Assembly (NCBI GenBank): GCA_002898255.1
Contig: BEIE01000004.1
Coordinates: 1 to 64,000, forward strand
Origin: a bacterium HR28
GTDB lineage: Bacteria > Chloroflexota > Chloroflexia > Thermomicrobiales > Thermomicrobiaceae
Direction of reading: 5' to 3'
Length of the DNA: 64,000 bases
A program made the position numbers and the translations under genes. Of the stretch, positions 42,085-49,130 are shown piece after piece. The notes beneath the pieces were generated by a model, which worked only from the letters and a program-made list of their open reading frames with translations, made no database searches and had not been told where the DNA came from. Each line of letters opens with the position of its first letter. Positions within the stretch are counted from its first letter, which is position 1.

Positions 42085-43389
42085 ATGATGGTCACGTCTC
42101 GCAGAGGAGAGGCAGGGGTCGTCGCGTTACAAGTCCGTCGCAAGCAGCCCAAACGGCTCCCTCGCCTCGCCAGCTCGCGCCTGCTCCCTATCGCTCTCAT
42201 CATCGTCTCTTTCGCCGCCCTCTTCGCTCCCGGGACAGCCGCGCAGGAGTTCGTGTCCGCGCCGCCGCAGCCGGAGGGACTCAGCGAGGAGGTCGGGGAG
42301 ATCGGGTGGGGAGTCACCCCCGGAGCCATCTGTGGGCCATGGTTGCGCCCACCCCATGACCCCATGGCACTCTTTCTCCCTCTCGTTGCCTACGACGTGC
42401 CCGTCGCCGTCGGTCTGGAGACGGGCTGGGTCTTCGGGAGCGGAGGCTTTGTCCGGATCGAGCCGTATCGTGAGGGATACGCGCAGCTCGAGTGCCCAGT
42501 GAGCCTGGTCGAGGCACGCTATGTGGTCTACTTCGACAAAGGGCGCGTTGAACTCCCCTACGGGACCCTCGATACGGGCTGGATTCCTGTTGGCCGGCGC
42601 CAGATTCCTGTGAGGGACGACGTTCATGACGTCGCAGAATACCGGAGTGTCTGGGATCCGGAGCATCCGGCGTGGTGGATCGTAACGACTGGGAATCTAG
42701 CGCTGGAACTCCTCAGTGGGCAAGTCGAGGTCGGCATGAATCTGTACGTGAAGCGTGAGCCTGCAGCGATCTCCGTCGTCGGCGAGAGCGGGACCGGTAT
42801 CACGTATGCGGCACTCGGAAAGGTGATGGATGTCAGATGGCCACCATATTGGTCCAACGAAAATCCTGTCATCACCCGGACCCTCGATCCCACCGGAACC
42901 ATCGGGGAGGATCCCTCTTTGGAGCGCTACGGCGTCACCATCGTCTTCCCCCCTTTCTTCGGCCTGTCCGTGCCGTACTTGCCCCACGGTGTTGCCAGTG
43001 TCTTCTGGGACTACCTCCAGCGACCAGGGTGGGTCGCGACGGACATCCACTACGCGGGAGACTTCGATTTCACCCCGCATGGGAGTGACTATCGCTGGCG
43101 GTACACGCTGAAGGAAGGCGACCAGCGTCTCCCCTGGCTCTGGTTGGTTGGTGTACCGATCACCGATCCCTACTGGGTTCGGGCCACCATCGATGGTGTG
43201 GAACGCTGGATCCTCGTCCAGTGCTTCGAGAGACGGTGCATGAGCTACACGCCGGACAACCCGGAGGGCTGGCGCGTCGAGTTCACCAATACCGGTGCGC
43301 ACTACTACACCTGGCGCTATGGTCAAGCTCCGAGGTGGGCGGGAGTGCCGTGGGTAACGCAAATACGGGCCTACTCGCTGGGTGACTGA
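42085..43389 (+). CDS. Secreted cargo protein, FERRC/WRY family (paralogue of the 56837 gene)
   Basis: A 434-residue protein with an N-terminal signal segment at about residues 28-52 (LLPIALIIVSFAALFAPGTA, then AQEF as a likely cleavage region). The C-terminal third matches the protein at 56837: YGVTIVFP, VASVFWDYLQRPGW, LPWLWLVGVPITDPYWVRAT, LVQCFERRCMSYTPDNPEGW and AHYYTWRY. The PIT...FER pattern resembles domains in the endolysin and the glycoside hydrolase-like protein of this prophage. It has its own promoter and a downstream hairpin, typical of lysogenic cargo. Biochemical function unknown. Confidence 0.75.
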   Translation: MMVTSRRGEAGVVALQVRRKQPKRLPRLASSRLLPIALIIVSFAALFAPGTAAQEFVSAPPQPEGLSEEVGEIGWGVTPGAICGPWLRPPHDPMALFLPLVAYDVPVAVGLETGWVFGSGGFVRIEPYREGYAQLECPVSLVEARYVVYFDKGRVELPYGTLDTGWIPVGRRQIPVRDDVHDVAEYRSVWDPEHPAWWIVTTGNLALELLSGQVEVGMNLYVKREPAAISVVGESGTGITYAALGKVMDVRWPPYWSNENPVITRTLDPTGTIGEDPSLERYGVTIVFPPFFGLSVPYLPHGVASVFWDYLQRPGWVATDIHYAGDFDFTPHGSDYRWRYTLKEGDQRLPWLWLVGVPITDPYWVRATIDGVERWILVQCFERRCMSYTPDNPEGWRVEFTNTGAHYYTWRYGQAPRWAGVPWVTQIRAYSLGD

Positions 43390-43460
43390 GAGGGCGGCCT
43401 CACCTGGTGCGCACCGCTACACGAGACCGGAGCAGTCCATCCCGGAGCAAGAGGATGGTG

Positions 43461-43490
43461 CACTGGAGGGACCTTTTGGCCCCTCCAGTG
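43461..43490. terminator. Terminator-like hairpin between convergent cargo genes
   Basis: CACTGGAGGG (43461-43470) and its exact complement (43481-43490) with a 10-nt loop. It lies between the plus-strand gene ending at 43389 and the minus-strand gene ending at 43563, so it can serve both. Confidence 0.7.
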
Positions 43491-43562
43491 TGAACCCCTC
43501 ACCGCCTCACGTCACCGCTTACTCGCGTAATCGTTGACGAGTTACCCGGTTCCTGCTCCCTC

Positions 43563-45653
43563 TCAGGGCTGCATCCGGTAGACCTCCAAGACGCCACCGA
43601 CTTTTCCATCGACATGCACGTTGAATTCGGACTCCGCAGCGTGGCTCCGCGGGATGCCCGCGCCGAGGCGGATCAGCGGTGCATCCCAAGGCTCCGTGGT
43701 GGTCGTCGTGCAACCAGAGCTGGATCCCGGAGCGAGACCATTCGGGTGCTCGTAGCGCAGGACGCCTCTCTCGAAGTACTGTACCAGGTAGTAGCAAACA
43801 TTGGTGCCGATAGTCACCTTCTCAGAAAAGTGAGTCGATATCGGTCTCCCGAGGAGGGCAATCCGCTCCTGATCCGAGATACCAGCATCGCCGCGCTGCC
43901 GCCCCATGCGCGACACGTGATCAGTCCAGAAATGCCCACACACCTGGAAACCGCTCACGCTGTCGTAGTGCGGGCAGGCCGTCGAATCGCGGACTACCAC
44001 TGCGCTGTCGAAGGGATTCCGCTTCAGGGTTCCGTTGACGTTTCGGATGTAGCAGTTTCCAGGACCGGTGCCGCTGTCGCAGCGCAGGATCACCCGGAAG
44101 CGGCCAATCGTCTTGCCGGTGTCCTTGCACACCGTCGAGCCCGTCGATGCACAGAGATAGCCAACCTGGATCGCCCTGAGAAAACCGAACTCTTCGTTAG
44201 AGCTCTGCGTCTCGCTCAGGGCGCCCCGCTCCGTCACCAGCATCCAGCGGTTGAGCGAGGGGTTGAACCACCAGCCAAGACGGTTGCCGTAGACGTAGAT
44301 GGAACCACCGACGGACTCTGCTCCATCGGCAACGTAGTTATACACGCTGCACCCAGTTCCGGAGTAGAGACAGGCAGGATTGAAGCTGGCGCCGCTCTCC
44401 GGTATCCGCGCAAAGACGGTGTCGAGAAGAGCACGATCCAGGATGTATACGTTCCGGGAGAACCCCTTGCGGTAATCGCTGACGCGATTATTCGGATCCG
44501 CAGAGGCCTGGAACGGCCTCACAGGAGTGCTGAGGTTGTTACACTCCGCCTGCGTCACGACATCCGGGGAATTTTGCTGATACCAGCACCCAAGGGTGAA
44601 GAGAAGACCGAAAGCAATGTTGTTATTGGGATCCAAGAGCATCTCCCGGAGAGAATACCCCTTGACGATGCCGGGCTGACGCGTGCCACCGCTTCCCTCA
44701 CCGACGATGTTTGGGAGGCCCCAGCCGGTGAGATCCTGGACCGTTCCCACCCCCGTCTCGCCGACGTAGACGGTCTTGCTCCCCACCTTCTGCTTCAGGT
44801 ACCGCATCGTTTGAACAGAGTCGATTGGATAGGACAGTGAACCGTTGTAGAAGCGCTGATACGCATACACGTTGATCGAGAAGGCATCGAATCCGCTGAG
44901 GACACCCGGGCTACTGAACACAGCATCGATTTGGCTCTGCCGGGTGCTGTAGCTTGTGTCGGGAAAGCCAGAGACCGTTCCAGCAGCGAGGAAGACTCGA
45001 CTCGCGTTGGACCCGAAGTTCTGATTGATCCAGGTCCGCATCTGCGGAGCCAGATTGGCAAGGGTGTTCGAGTAGTCCCGAAGCTCTGCGATGATGTCAG
45101 TACGCAAACCATCGCAGTTCGCGTCGTACTCGAGGTCAGGCTCATTCCCGAGCTGGATGTAGACTACAACGCCAGTATCGGAGCCGAGGTAGGAATTCAG
45201 GCGCTGCACCAGTGTCGCTGTCGTCGTGTTGTAGGGACGCGACATCATCAGGCGACCCGTGATGAAGTTATAGGTCAGGGGAGAATGAGTAGGATCCGTA
45301 TCACACGGCGCATGTGCTCCGACGCGCACCACGAAGGTGCGGATCCCGTTCTGGTAGAGCTTATCGATGTCATCAGCGCGGAGATAGTTCGACTGAAAGT
45401 CACCCCAGACGCTGGCAACTTTTACGCCATAGGACCGGATGATGCCCATCTGGGTGTCGATGTGGCGGACATCGCCGGAAGGTACTTGACGCGACGCGTT
45501 GCCGAGAAACGGGGCAGTCAGGCCGATCTGGGTCGTCGCTGCTGCCTTTACCGCGGGAACCTCGCGCTGCGGAAGCGGCAAGAGGGCCAGTGCCGAGAGT
45601 GCAACGACAGCAGCCAGCAAGAGCGCCGAGAAACGGGCCAGACGAGACGGCAC
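43563..45653 (-). CDS. Secreted glycoside hydrolase-like protein (clan A-type TIM barrel), prophage cargo
   Basis: A 696-residue protein with a signal peptide (about 5-28, LARFSALLLAAVVALSALAL). Residues about 40-330 look like a GH clan A barrel: acid/base candidate E171 in YIQLGNEPDLE and nucleophile candidate E299 in TVYVGETGVGT, about 128 residues apart. A beta-rich middle region follows, with many Cys (ACLYSGTGCSVYNYVADGAE). Near the C-terminus (about 620-665) is the LLGRPIS ... YFERGVLRYEHP type domain shared with the endolysin. The GTG start at 45653 follows AAAGGAG. Substrate unknown; a surface polysaccharide is plausible. It lies between a terminator hairpin and the origin-like gap, as expected of cargo. 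Confidence 0.7.
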   Translation of the reverse strand: MPSRLARFSALLLAAVVALSALALLPLPQREVPAVKAAATTQIGLTAPFLGNASRQVPSGDVRHIDTQMGIIRSYGVKVASVWGDFQSNYLRADDIDKLYQNGIRTFVVRVGAHAPCDTDPTHSPLTYNFITGRLMMSRPYNTTTATLVQRLNSYLGSDTGVVVYIQLGNEPDLEYDANCDGLRTDIIAELRDYSNTLANLAPQMRTWINQNFGSNASRVFLAAGTVSGFPDTSYSTRQSQIDAVFSSPGVLSGFDAFSINVYAYQRFYNGSLSYPIDSVQTMRYLKQKVGSKTVYVGETGVGTVQDLTGWGLPNIVGEGSGGTRQPGIVKGYSLREMLLDPNNNIAFGLLFTLGCWYQQNSPDVVTQAECNNLSTPVRPFQASADPNNRVSDYRKGFSRNVYILDRALLDTVFARIPESGASFNPACLYSGTGCSVYNYVADGAESVGGSIYVYGNRLGWWFNPSLNRWMLVTERGALSETQSSNEEFGFLRAIQVGYLCASTGSTVCKDTGKTIGRFRVILRCDSGTGPGNCYIRNVNGTLKRNPFDSAVVVRDSTACPHYDSVSGFQVCGHFWTDHVSRMGRQRGDAGISDQERIALLGRPISTHFSEKVTIGTNVCYYLVQYFERGVLRYEHPNGLAPGSSSGCTTTTTEPWDAPLIRLGAGIPRSHAAESEFNVHVDGKVGGVLEVYRMQP

Positions 45654-45720
45654 GCTAGAACTCCTTTCGCAACCTCGCAGCCGGAACCGTTTGCCGCGGG
45701 TTTCAGTGGGGGCAGGTGCG

Positions 45721-45790
45721 AGCACCCTCAAGGGGCGCAAACAGCGCCAGGGGGTCGAAGACACTGGACCCAGAAACGGGTGAGGGTGCT
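45721..45790. repeat. Inverted repeat in the leader of the glycoside hydrolase gene
   Basis: AGCACCCTCA (45721-45730) and TGAGGGTGCT (45781-45790) are exact complements 50 bp apart. Flanking GCAGGTG (just left) and CACCTGC (just right) extend the pairing. On the minus strand it would form a long stem in the leader of the gene starting at 45653. Confidence 0.7.
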
Positions 45791-45846
45791 GATCCCACCT
45801 GCTTCGTATCGGGAGCGTGGGAATCCCGGCACCGGAAAGGCTCACC

Positions 45847-45868
45847 GACGGCTCCTGGCGGAGCCGTC
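45847..45868. repeat. End-palindrome family, internal copy
   Basis: GACGGCTCC-TGGC-GGAGCCGTC: a perfect 9-bp stem. The right flank CAGCAAC and left flank CTCACC resemble other copies. It lies at the left edge of the origin-like gap. Confidence 0.75.
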
Positions 45869-46157
45869 AGCAACTGCCGCTTGCTGGCACAAGCAGCGGC
45901 ATCAGTGCGTTTGGTGGCGCGATGGTGCTAAGGCGGTGGATTCGCTCCGGAGCAAGGGGAGGGCGGTGCCGGGATTTTCGGCTCCCATTAATATATGCAC
46001 GAGCCCGCGTTCCCGGGAGCCTTCGGAGCCGGGTTTCCGTAGTCAGAATTCCGCATCATGAAGCCAAAAACTGGGCGTTGACAGTCGCGTTCCCGGGGAG
46101 ATTTGCGTCGAGACGCGGAAATCACCTCAGCGCCGCGGGTGTCGGGAGATCTCGAGG

Positions 46158-46337
46158 GGTGTAATTTTGATTACACCTGGCAACGGGGTCGTCGCTACCG
46201 TTCCGCGGTGAGCAGAAGTTACCTAAGTTTCGACAGCGTTTACGCTGTCGATGTCCAGGGCTCCTGCCGGAGCCCTGTCCCAAGAGGGGAAAGCTCTGTG
46301 GTGGTGCTGCTTCGGTAGCTGCTCCTGAGAGCTACCG
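46158..46337. repeat. Cluster of four stem-loops
   Basis: Four hairpins in 180 bp: GGTGTAAT-TTTG-ATTACACC (46158-46177), CGACAGCG-TTTA-CGCTGTCG (46231-46250), CAGGGCTCC-TGCC-GGAGCCCTG (46256-46277), and GGTAGCT/AGCTACC around an 8-nt loop (about 46315-46336). The first three are perfect with 4-nt loops. Such stacks are typical of replication origins or regulatory RNAs. Confidence 0.75.
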
Positions 46338-46616
46338 TTTCCTGGCTCCTTCTGGGATTCCTCTGGGCCCATCGGAAACCATCTGGTAACAATGGGTATC
46401 GAGGATACCGGAGCTACCAGGATCCCTCTGGTCCGAAAGATCCTGGAGATGCCGATTGGTCCCAGAGGTTTCCTGGATTCCCATCGGTTCCTCTGGTTTC
46501 ATCGGTCTCTATGGATCCCTCTGGTTCCCTGGATACCAATGGAGCCATTTCTTCGGAGAAAACCCATATGGGTACCAATGGGATCCCAAGGATCCCTAGA
46601 TACCGATGGAATCCTA

Positions 46617-46676
46617 AGGGGTCATTGGTGGTTCCTAACGTATCTCAAGATACGTTAGGAACCACCAATGACCCCT
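46617..46676. repeat. 60-nt perfect palindrome (29-bp arms, 2-nt spacer)
   Basis: The left arm 46617-46645 and right arm 46648-46676 are exact reverse complements around CA. The arms begin AGGGGTCATTGG and the tip reads CGTATCT-CA-AGATACG. It can extrude as a cruciform or fold as a very stable single-strand hairpin. No gene overlaps it, and the transcripts of neighbouring genes do not end here, so a terminator role is unlikely. Confidence 0.92.
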
Positions 46677-46701
46677 GGTAGCTACTGGAATCCTAAGGCT
46701 A

Positions 46702-46820
46702 CCTGGATACCGATGAACCCATATGGGTTACAAGGGTCCTGGATACCAGTAGCCCCAATGGAATCCTAGGATTCCTGGATACCGGTAGCTCTCATGGAGC
46801 CTCCAGGATTCCTGGATACC
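46702..46820. repeat. 36-bp-spaced direct repeats (iteron-like)
   Basis: CCTGGATACC occurs at 46702, 46738, 46774 and 46811, that is, at spacings of 36, 36 and 37 bp. A further exact copy is at 46528, with near copies at 46472 (CCTGGATTCC) and 46595 (CCTAGATACC). Between the boxes are short palindromes such as AACCCATATGGGTT and AATCCTAGGATT. The regular spacing suggests an array of protein-binding sites. Confidence 0.85.
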
Positions 46821-46938
46821 GAGGGTTCCTCGACGCCCTCTTGGCCAATCGTCTCCAGCAGGCACCGGATTGCAAAGCAGCAGCTGCTCTCGTCTCCCGT
46901 GGCAGCTGTGGTTTTCCGGCGATTCCGTTTGCGACCCC

Positions 46939-46979
46939 TTGACATCTGGTTCCATCGGTGGGTATAATGCAACCGATGG
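46939..46979 (+). promoter_or_regulatory. Promoter and overlapping operator of the replication operon
   Basis: TTGACA at 46939-46944 and a perfect TATAAT at 46963-46968, spacer 18 bp. An inverted repeat CCATCGGT (46952-46959) / ACCGATGG (46972-46979) straddles the -10, so a dimeric repressor bound there would block transcription. The first gene starts at 47017. This is the best promoter in the prophage. Confidence 0.82.
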
Positions 46980-47016
46980 TGTTACGGCGGTGCCAAACGT
47001 ACCGAGGAGGGTGCAG

Positions 47017-47598
47017 ATGGAAGAGCGAACTCGGCGAGAGAACCGGAGCCTCCCGAGCATCCAGATTCGGACCAGGGGGCAGGTACAGCAGGTCTACCGG
47101 TACCGGGATGTCCTGAACCTCGCCTACCAGTACGGCCTGGTGGCTTTCGAGCAAGCAGCTCCCATCCAGGTGGTGATGGTTCCCTCGCAACGGGATCCGG
47201 AGCGGATGGTTCCGATGTTTATCAGCGAGGTGTACGCCATCTTCCGCAATGCCGATGGTTCGCTGGTTCGCTTCCATGGGGTTGGCGATTGCAGCTACGA
47301 GAATGCGCAGCCGAATGTGGCAGCAGCGGGACCACGAATGGCTCATACCAGGGCGAAGGCTCGGGCTCTCGCGGATGCTCTGAATCTGGATGCCAACCTG
47401 AGCGAGGAGTTCGACCTGAGTGACGAGGGAGCGACGGTTGCTGCTGACTCCGTGAGCCGTGGTTCCGGAGCGAGCAAGCAGGTTCCTGCTGAACCGCGCT
47501 GCTCTCGTTGCGGGTCTCCGATGAGCCAGCGGAGTGCTGAGTACTCGATGCGGATCCGTGGTGATCTGGTCTGCTATCGATGTGCAAAGGGGTCCTGA
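47017..47598 (+). CDS. Annealing-protein-like conserved phage protein with C-terminal zinc ribbon
   Basis: A 193-residue protein. The segment GSLVRFHGVGDCSYENAQPN, then ARAKARALADALN-like (TRAKARALADALNLD), resembles phage recombination or ssDNA-annealing-type proteins with the pattern GD-(A/C)S-x-EN ... TRAxARALR. The C-terminus holds a zinc ribbon (CSRCGSPMSQ ... LVCYRCAKG). GAGGAGGG precedes ATG 47017, about 40 bp after the promoter. It is first in the replication operon, so it is made early. The family link is by eye; Erf/Sak-type activity is a hypothesis. Confidence 0.6.
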   Translation: MEERTRRENRSLPSIQIRTRGQVQQVYRYRDVLNLAYQYGLVAFEQAAPIQVVMVPSQRDPERMVPMFISEVYAIFRNADGSLVRFHGVGDCSYENAQPNVAAAGPRMAHTRAKARALADALNLDANLSEEFDLSDEGATVAADSVSRGSGASKQVPAEPRCSRCGSPMSQRSAEYSMRIRGDLVCYRCAKGS

Positions 47599-47599
47599 G

Positions 47600-48451
47600 G
47601 TGCGTGACCCTGTGCTCGAGGCTCTCCAGCTGATCGAGGTTCTGCACGCTCACGAGGACGGGATCCGCACCCTCGACCCCAAGGGCTACCGGCGGACCCT
47701 TCGTGACCTGGAGCGTGCACTCCGCGAGGCTTTCCCGAGCTACCAGGACAGGATCCCGGAAATCGTCGCGGCTCTGCAGGGTGGCAAGAAGCCGCTTCCG
47801 CCGCGCTGGTGGGAGGGAGGTTGGCAGATGACGACGCCGTCTCCGGAGGAGATCCTCCTCTCGGTGTTCCTGGGGCAACGGGATCCTCGCTACCTTCCCG
47901 AGGATGCGTTGGACCCCCTGGCTGATGCCTACCGCGAGTACCTGCGTGGTTCTGAACTCCCTTCGCCGGAATCGCCGGTGCTCTTCGGGCTCAGTCTCGT
48001 TGTGGACGCGTTGCTCTGGGGCTTCCACCGGTTCCGGCTCTACCGCAACGGCAGGCTGGTGGGAATGCGCGAGCTGCTGCGCGAGAGGTTCGCTGCCGAC
48101 GAAGCGCTGGTGGATGGTCTCGCGCTGCTCTCCCGGCGCTGCGAGGAGATGGGCTGGGAGCAGCGTTTGGCTGCCTTTCTCGCCCTCCCGGGGGCAGCAC
48201 AGCTCCTGGATCAGATCCTGACGCTCTATGGCGATCTCCTGGTAGCCAAGGGCGTCGAGAGGACACCGGTCCTCCCACCAGCACCGGTTCCTGAGCGCGA
48301 GACGCCCTGGTTTCGCCGCAGACTCCTCCAGGTCTACGCAACGGTTGGTCACGTTGGTTTTGCAGCCCGCGCCCTCAGGATCCGGAAGGCGCGGGCATCC
48401 GCGCTGATTCGCGAGATGGAGGCGAAGGATGGCAAAGAAGCGGCAGCTTGA
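47600..48451 (+). CDS. Replication-operon protein with C-terminal HTH-like region (initiator candidate)
   Basis: A 283-residue helical protein starting at GTG 47600, 1 bp after the previous stop. The C-terminal 35 residues (QVYATVGHVGFAARALRIRK then ARASALIREMEAK) look like a DNA-binding HTH. Its place beside the iteron-like region and before the helicase module makes it a candidate replication initiator. It overlaps the next gene by 23 bp. No database family is recognised. Confidence 0.55.
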   Translation: MRDPVLEALQLIEVLHAHEDGIRTLDPKGYRRTLRDLERALREAFPSYQDRIPEIVAALQGGKKPLPPRWWEGGWQMTTPSPEEILLSVFLGQRDPRYLPEDALDPLADAYREYLRGSELPSPESPVLFGLSLVVDALLWGFHRFRLYRNGRLVGMRELLRERFAADEALVDGLALLSRRCEEMGWEQRLAAFLALPGAAQLLDQILTLYGDLLVAKGVERTPVLPPAPVPERETPWFRRRLLQVYATVGHVGFAARALRIRKARASALIREMEAKDGKEAAA

Positions 48452-49085
48452 GGGTTCACCGATTGCTGGCACAGCCGTCGAGGGTGCAGGAGCGACGTTG
48501 TTTCCGGAGCTGGAGGGTGAGGAGTTACCGAGTGCCGTTGCCATCGGCGCTGGTGCAGCGTCTGCTGGTGCGGAGAGCGATGATCCCAAGCGGGATCTCC
48601 TCGAAGCGTTTCTCCCGGATATTTTCACGTCGGACCACGTTGACTGGCTCTGGGATTCCTTGAGCATCCTCGGTCAGTTCGCCCCAGAGGAGTTGCAGCG
48701 CCTCCAGGTGGCGACGCTTCTGCTCATTCTGGAGCGACAGTACATGATCCTCGAGGAACTCAAGCGCCTCCGCTGGGAGGGCAAGGCGCATCGCAGCGAG
48801 AGCGGTCCAAAGTTCCAGCGCAACGGGGGGCAATCGCGCTCCTCGGAGGGCTTCGACGCCACCTACTTCCGAGAGCGGATCCTGCGGGAGTTGGGTGAGG
48901 AACCAGACGACCAGACGCTGGAGGTGCTCCTCGCTCTCGCTGGCGAGCCGGGAAGACTGGACCGCGCCATCACGTCGACGAAGCGGTATGTGGAGCAGCA
49001 CCAGGTGGCGAAGCCGTTGGGGTTTCTCGTCGCGAAGTTGCGGAGTTGGCGCGAGGAAGACCGCTCCCGCCAGCACCTCCGGTAG
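48429..49085 (+). CDS. Helicase-loader-like protein (position-based)
   Basis: A 218-residue protein: a flexible Ala/Gly-rich N-terminal third (EGAGATLFPELEGEELPSAV), then helical domains (EELQRLQVATLLLILERQYM) and a C-terminal domain (TLEVLLALAGEPGRLDRAIT; KPLGFLVAKLRSW) of the size of DnaD-like or loader domains. It immediately precedes the DnaB-like helicase gene. The function is inferred from gene order only. Confidence 0.5.
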   Translation: MAKKRQLEGSPIAGTAVEGAGATLFPELEGEELPSAVAIGAGAASAGAESDDPKRDLLEAFLPDIFTSDHVDWLWDSLSILGQFAPEELQRLQVATLLLILERQYMILEELKRLRWEGKAHRSESGPKFQRNGGQSRSSEGFDATYFRERILRELGEEPDDQTLEVLLALAGEPGRLDRAITSTKRYVEQHQVAKPLGFLVAKLRSWREEDRSRQHLR

Positions 49086-49130
49086 CGGCGATAGGCGGTG
49101 AGGGTCCGGTCTGAGGGCGAGGAGGCTTCC

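Larger units (their letters stand above)
45654..46938. other. Large non-coding, repeat- and hairpin-rich region (origin candidate)
   Basis: Nearly 1.3 kb between divergent genes with no credible coding sequence. From left to right it holds a long-range inverted repeat (45721-45790), an end-palindrome copy (45847-45868), a cluster of stem-loops (46158-46337), a block of degenerate GG(A/T)TCC/CTGG repeats (about 46340-46620), a 60-nt palindrome (46617-46676) and 36-bp-spaced repeats (46702-46820). The replication operon starts directly to the right. Iteron-like repeats plus hairpins next to helicase, primase and polymerase genes suggest the phage replication origin. Confidence 0.65.

Noticed and set aside
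42030-45400. Long frames on the opposite strands of the two cargo genes
   Set aside because: They overlap genes with clear signal peptides, motifs and ribosome-binding sites, and have no recognisable content.
46078-46110. A second promoter with TTGACA near 46078
   Set aside because: No acceptable -10 box lies 16-19 bp downstream on the plus strand.
46392-46658. Possible small gene rich in Pro, Gly and Trp in the origin-like region
   Set aside because: The peptide pattern comes from repeated GGATCC/CTCTGG DNA units, the frame runs into the 60-nt palindrome, and there is no ribosome-binding site.
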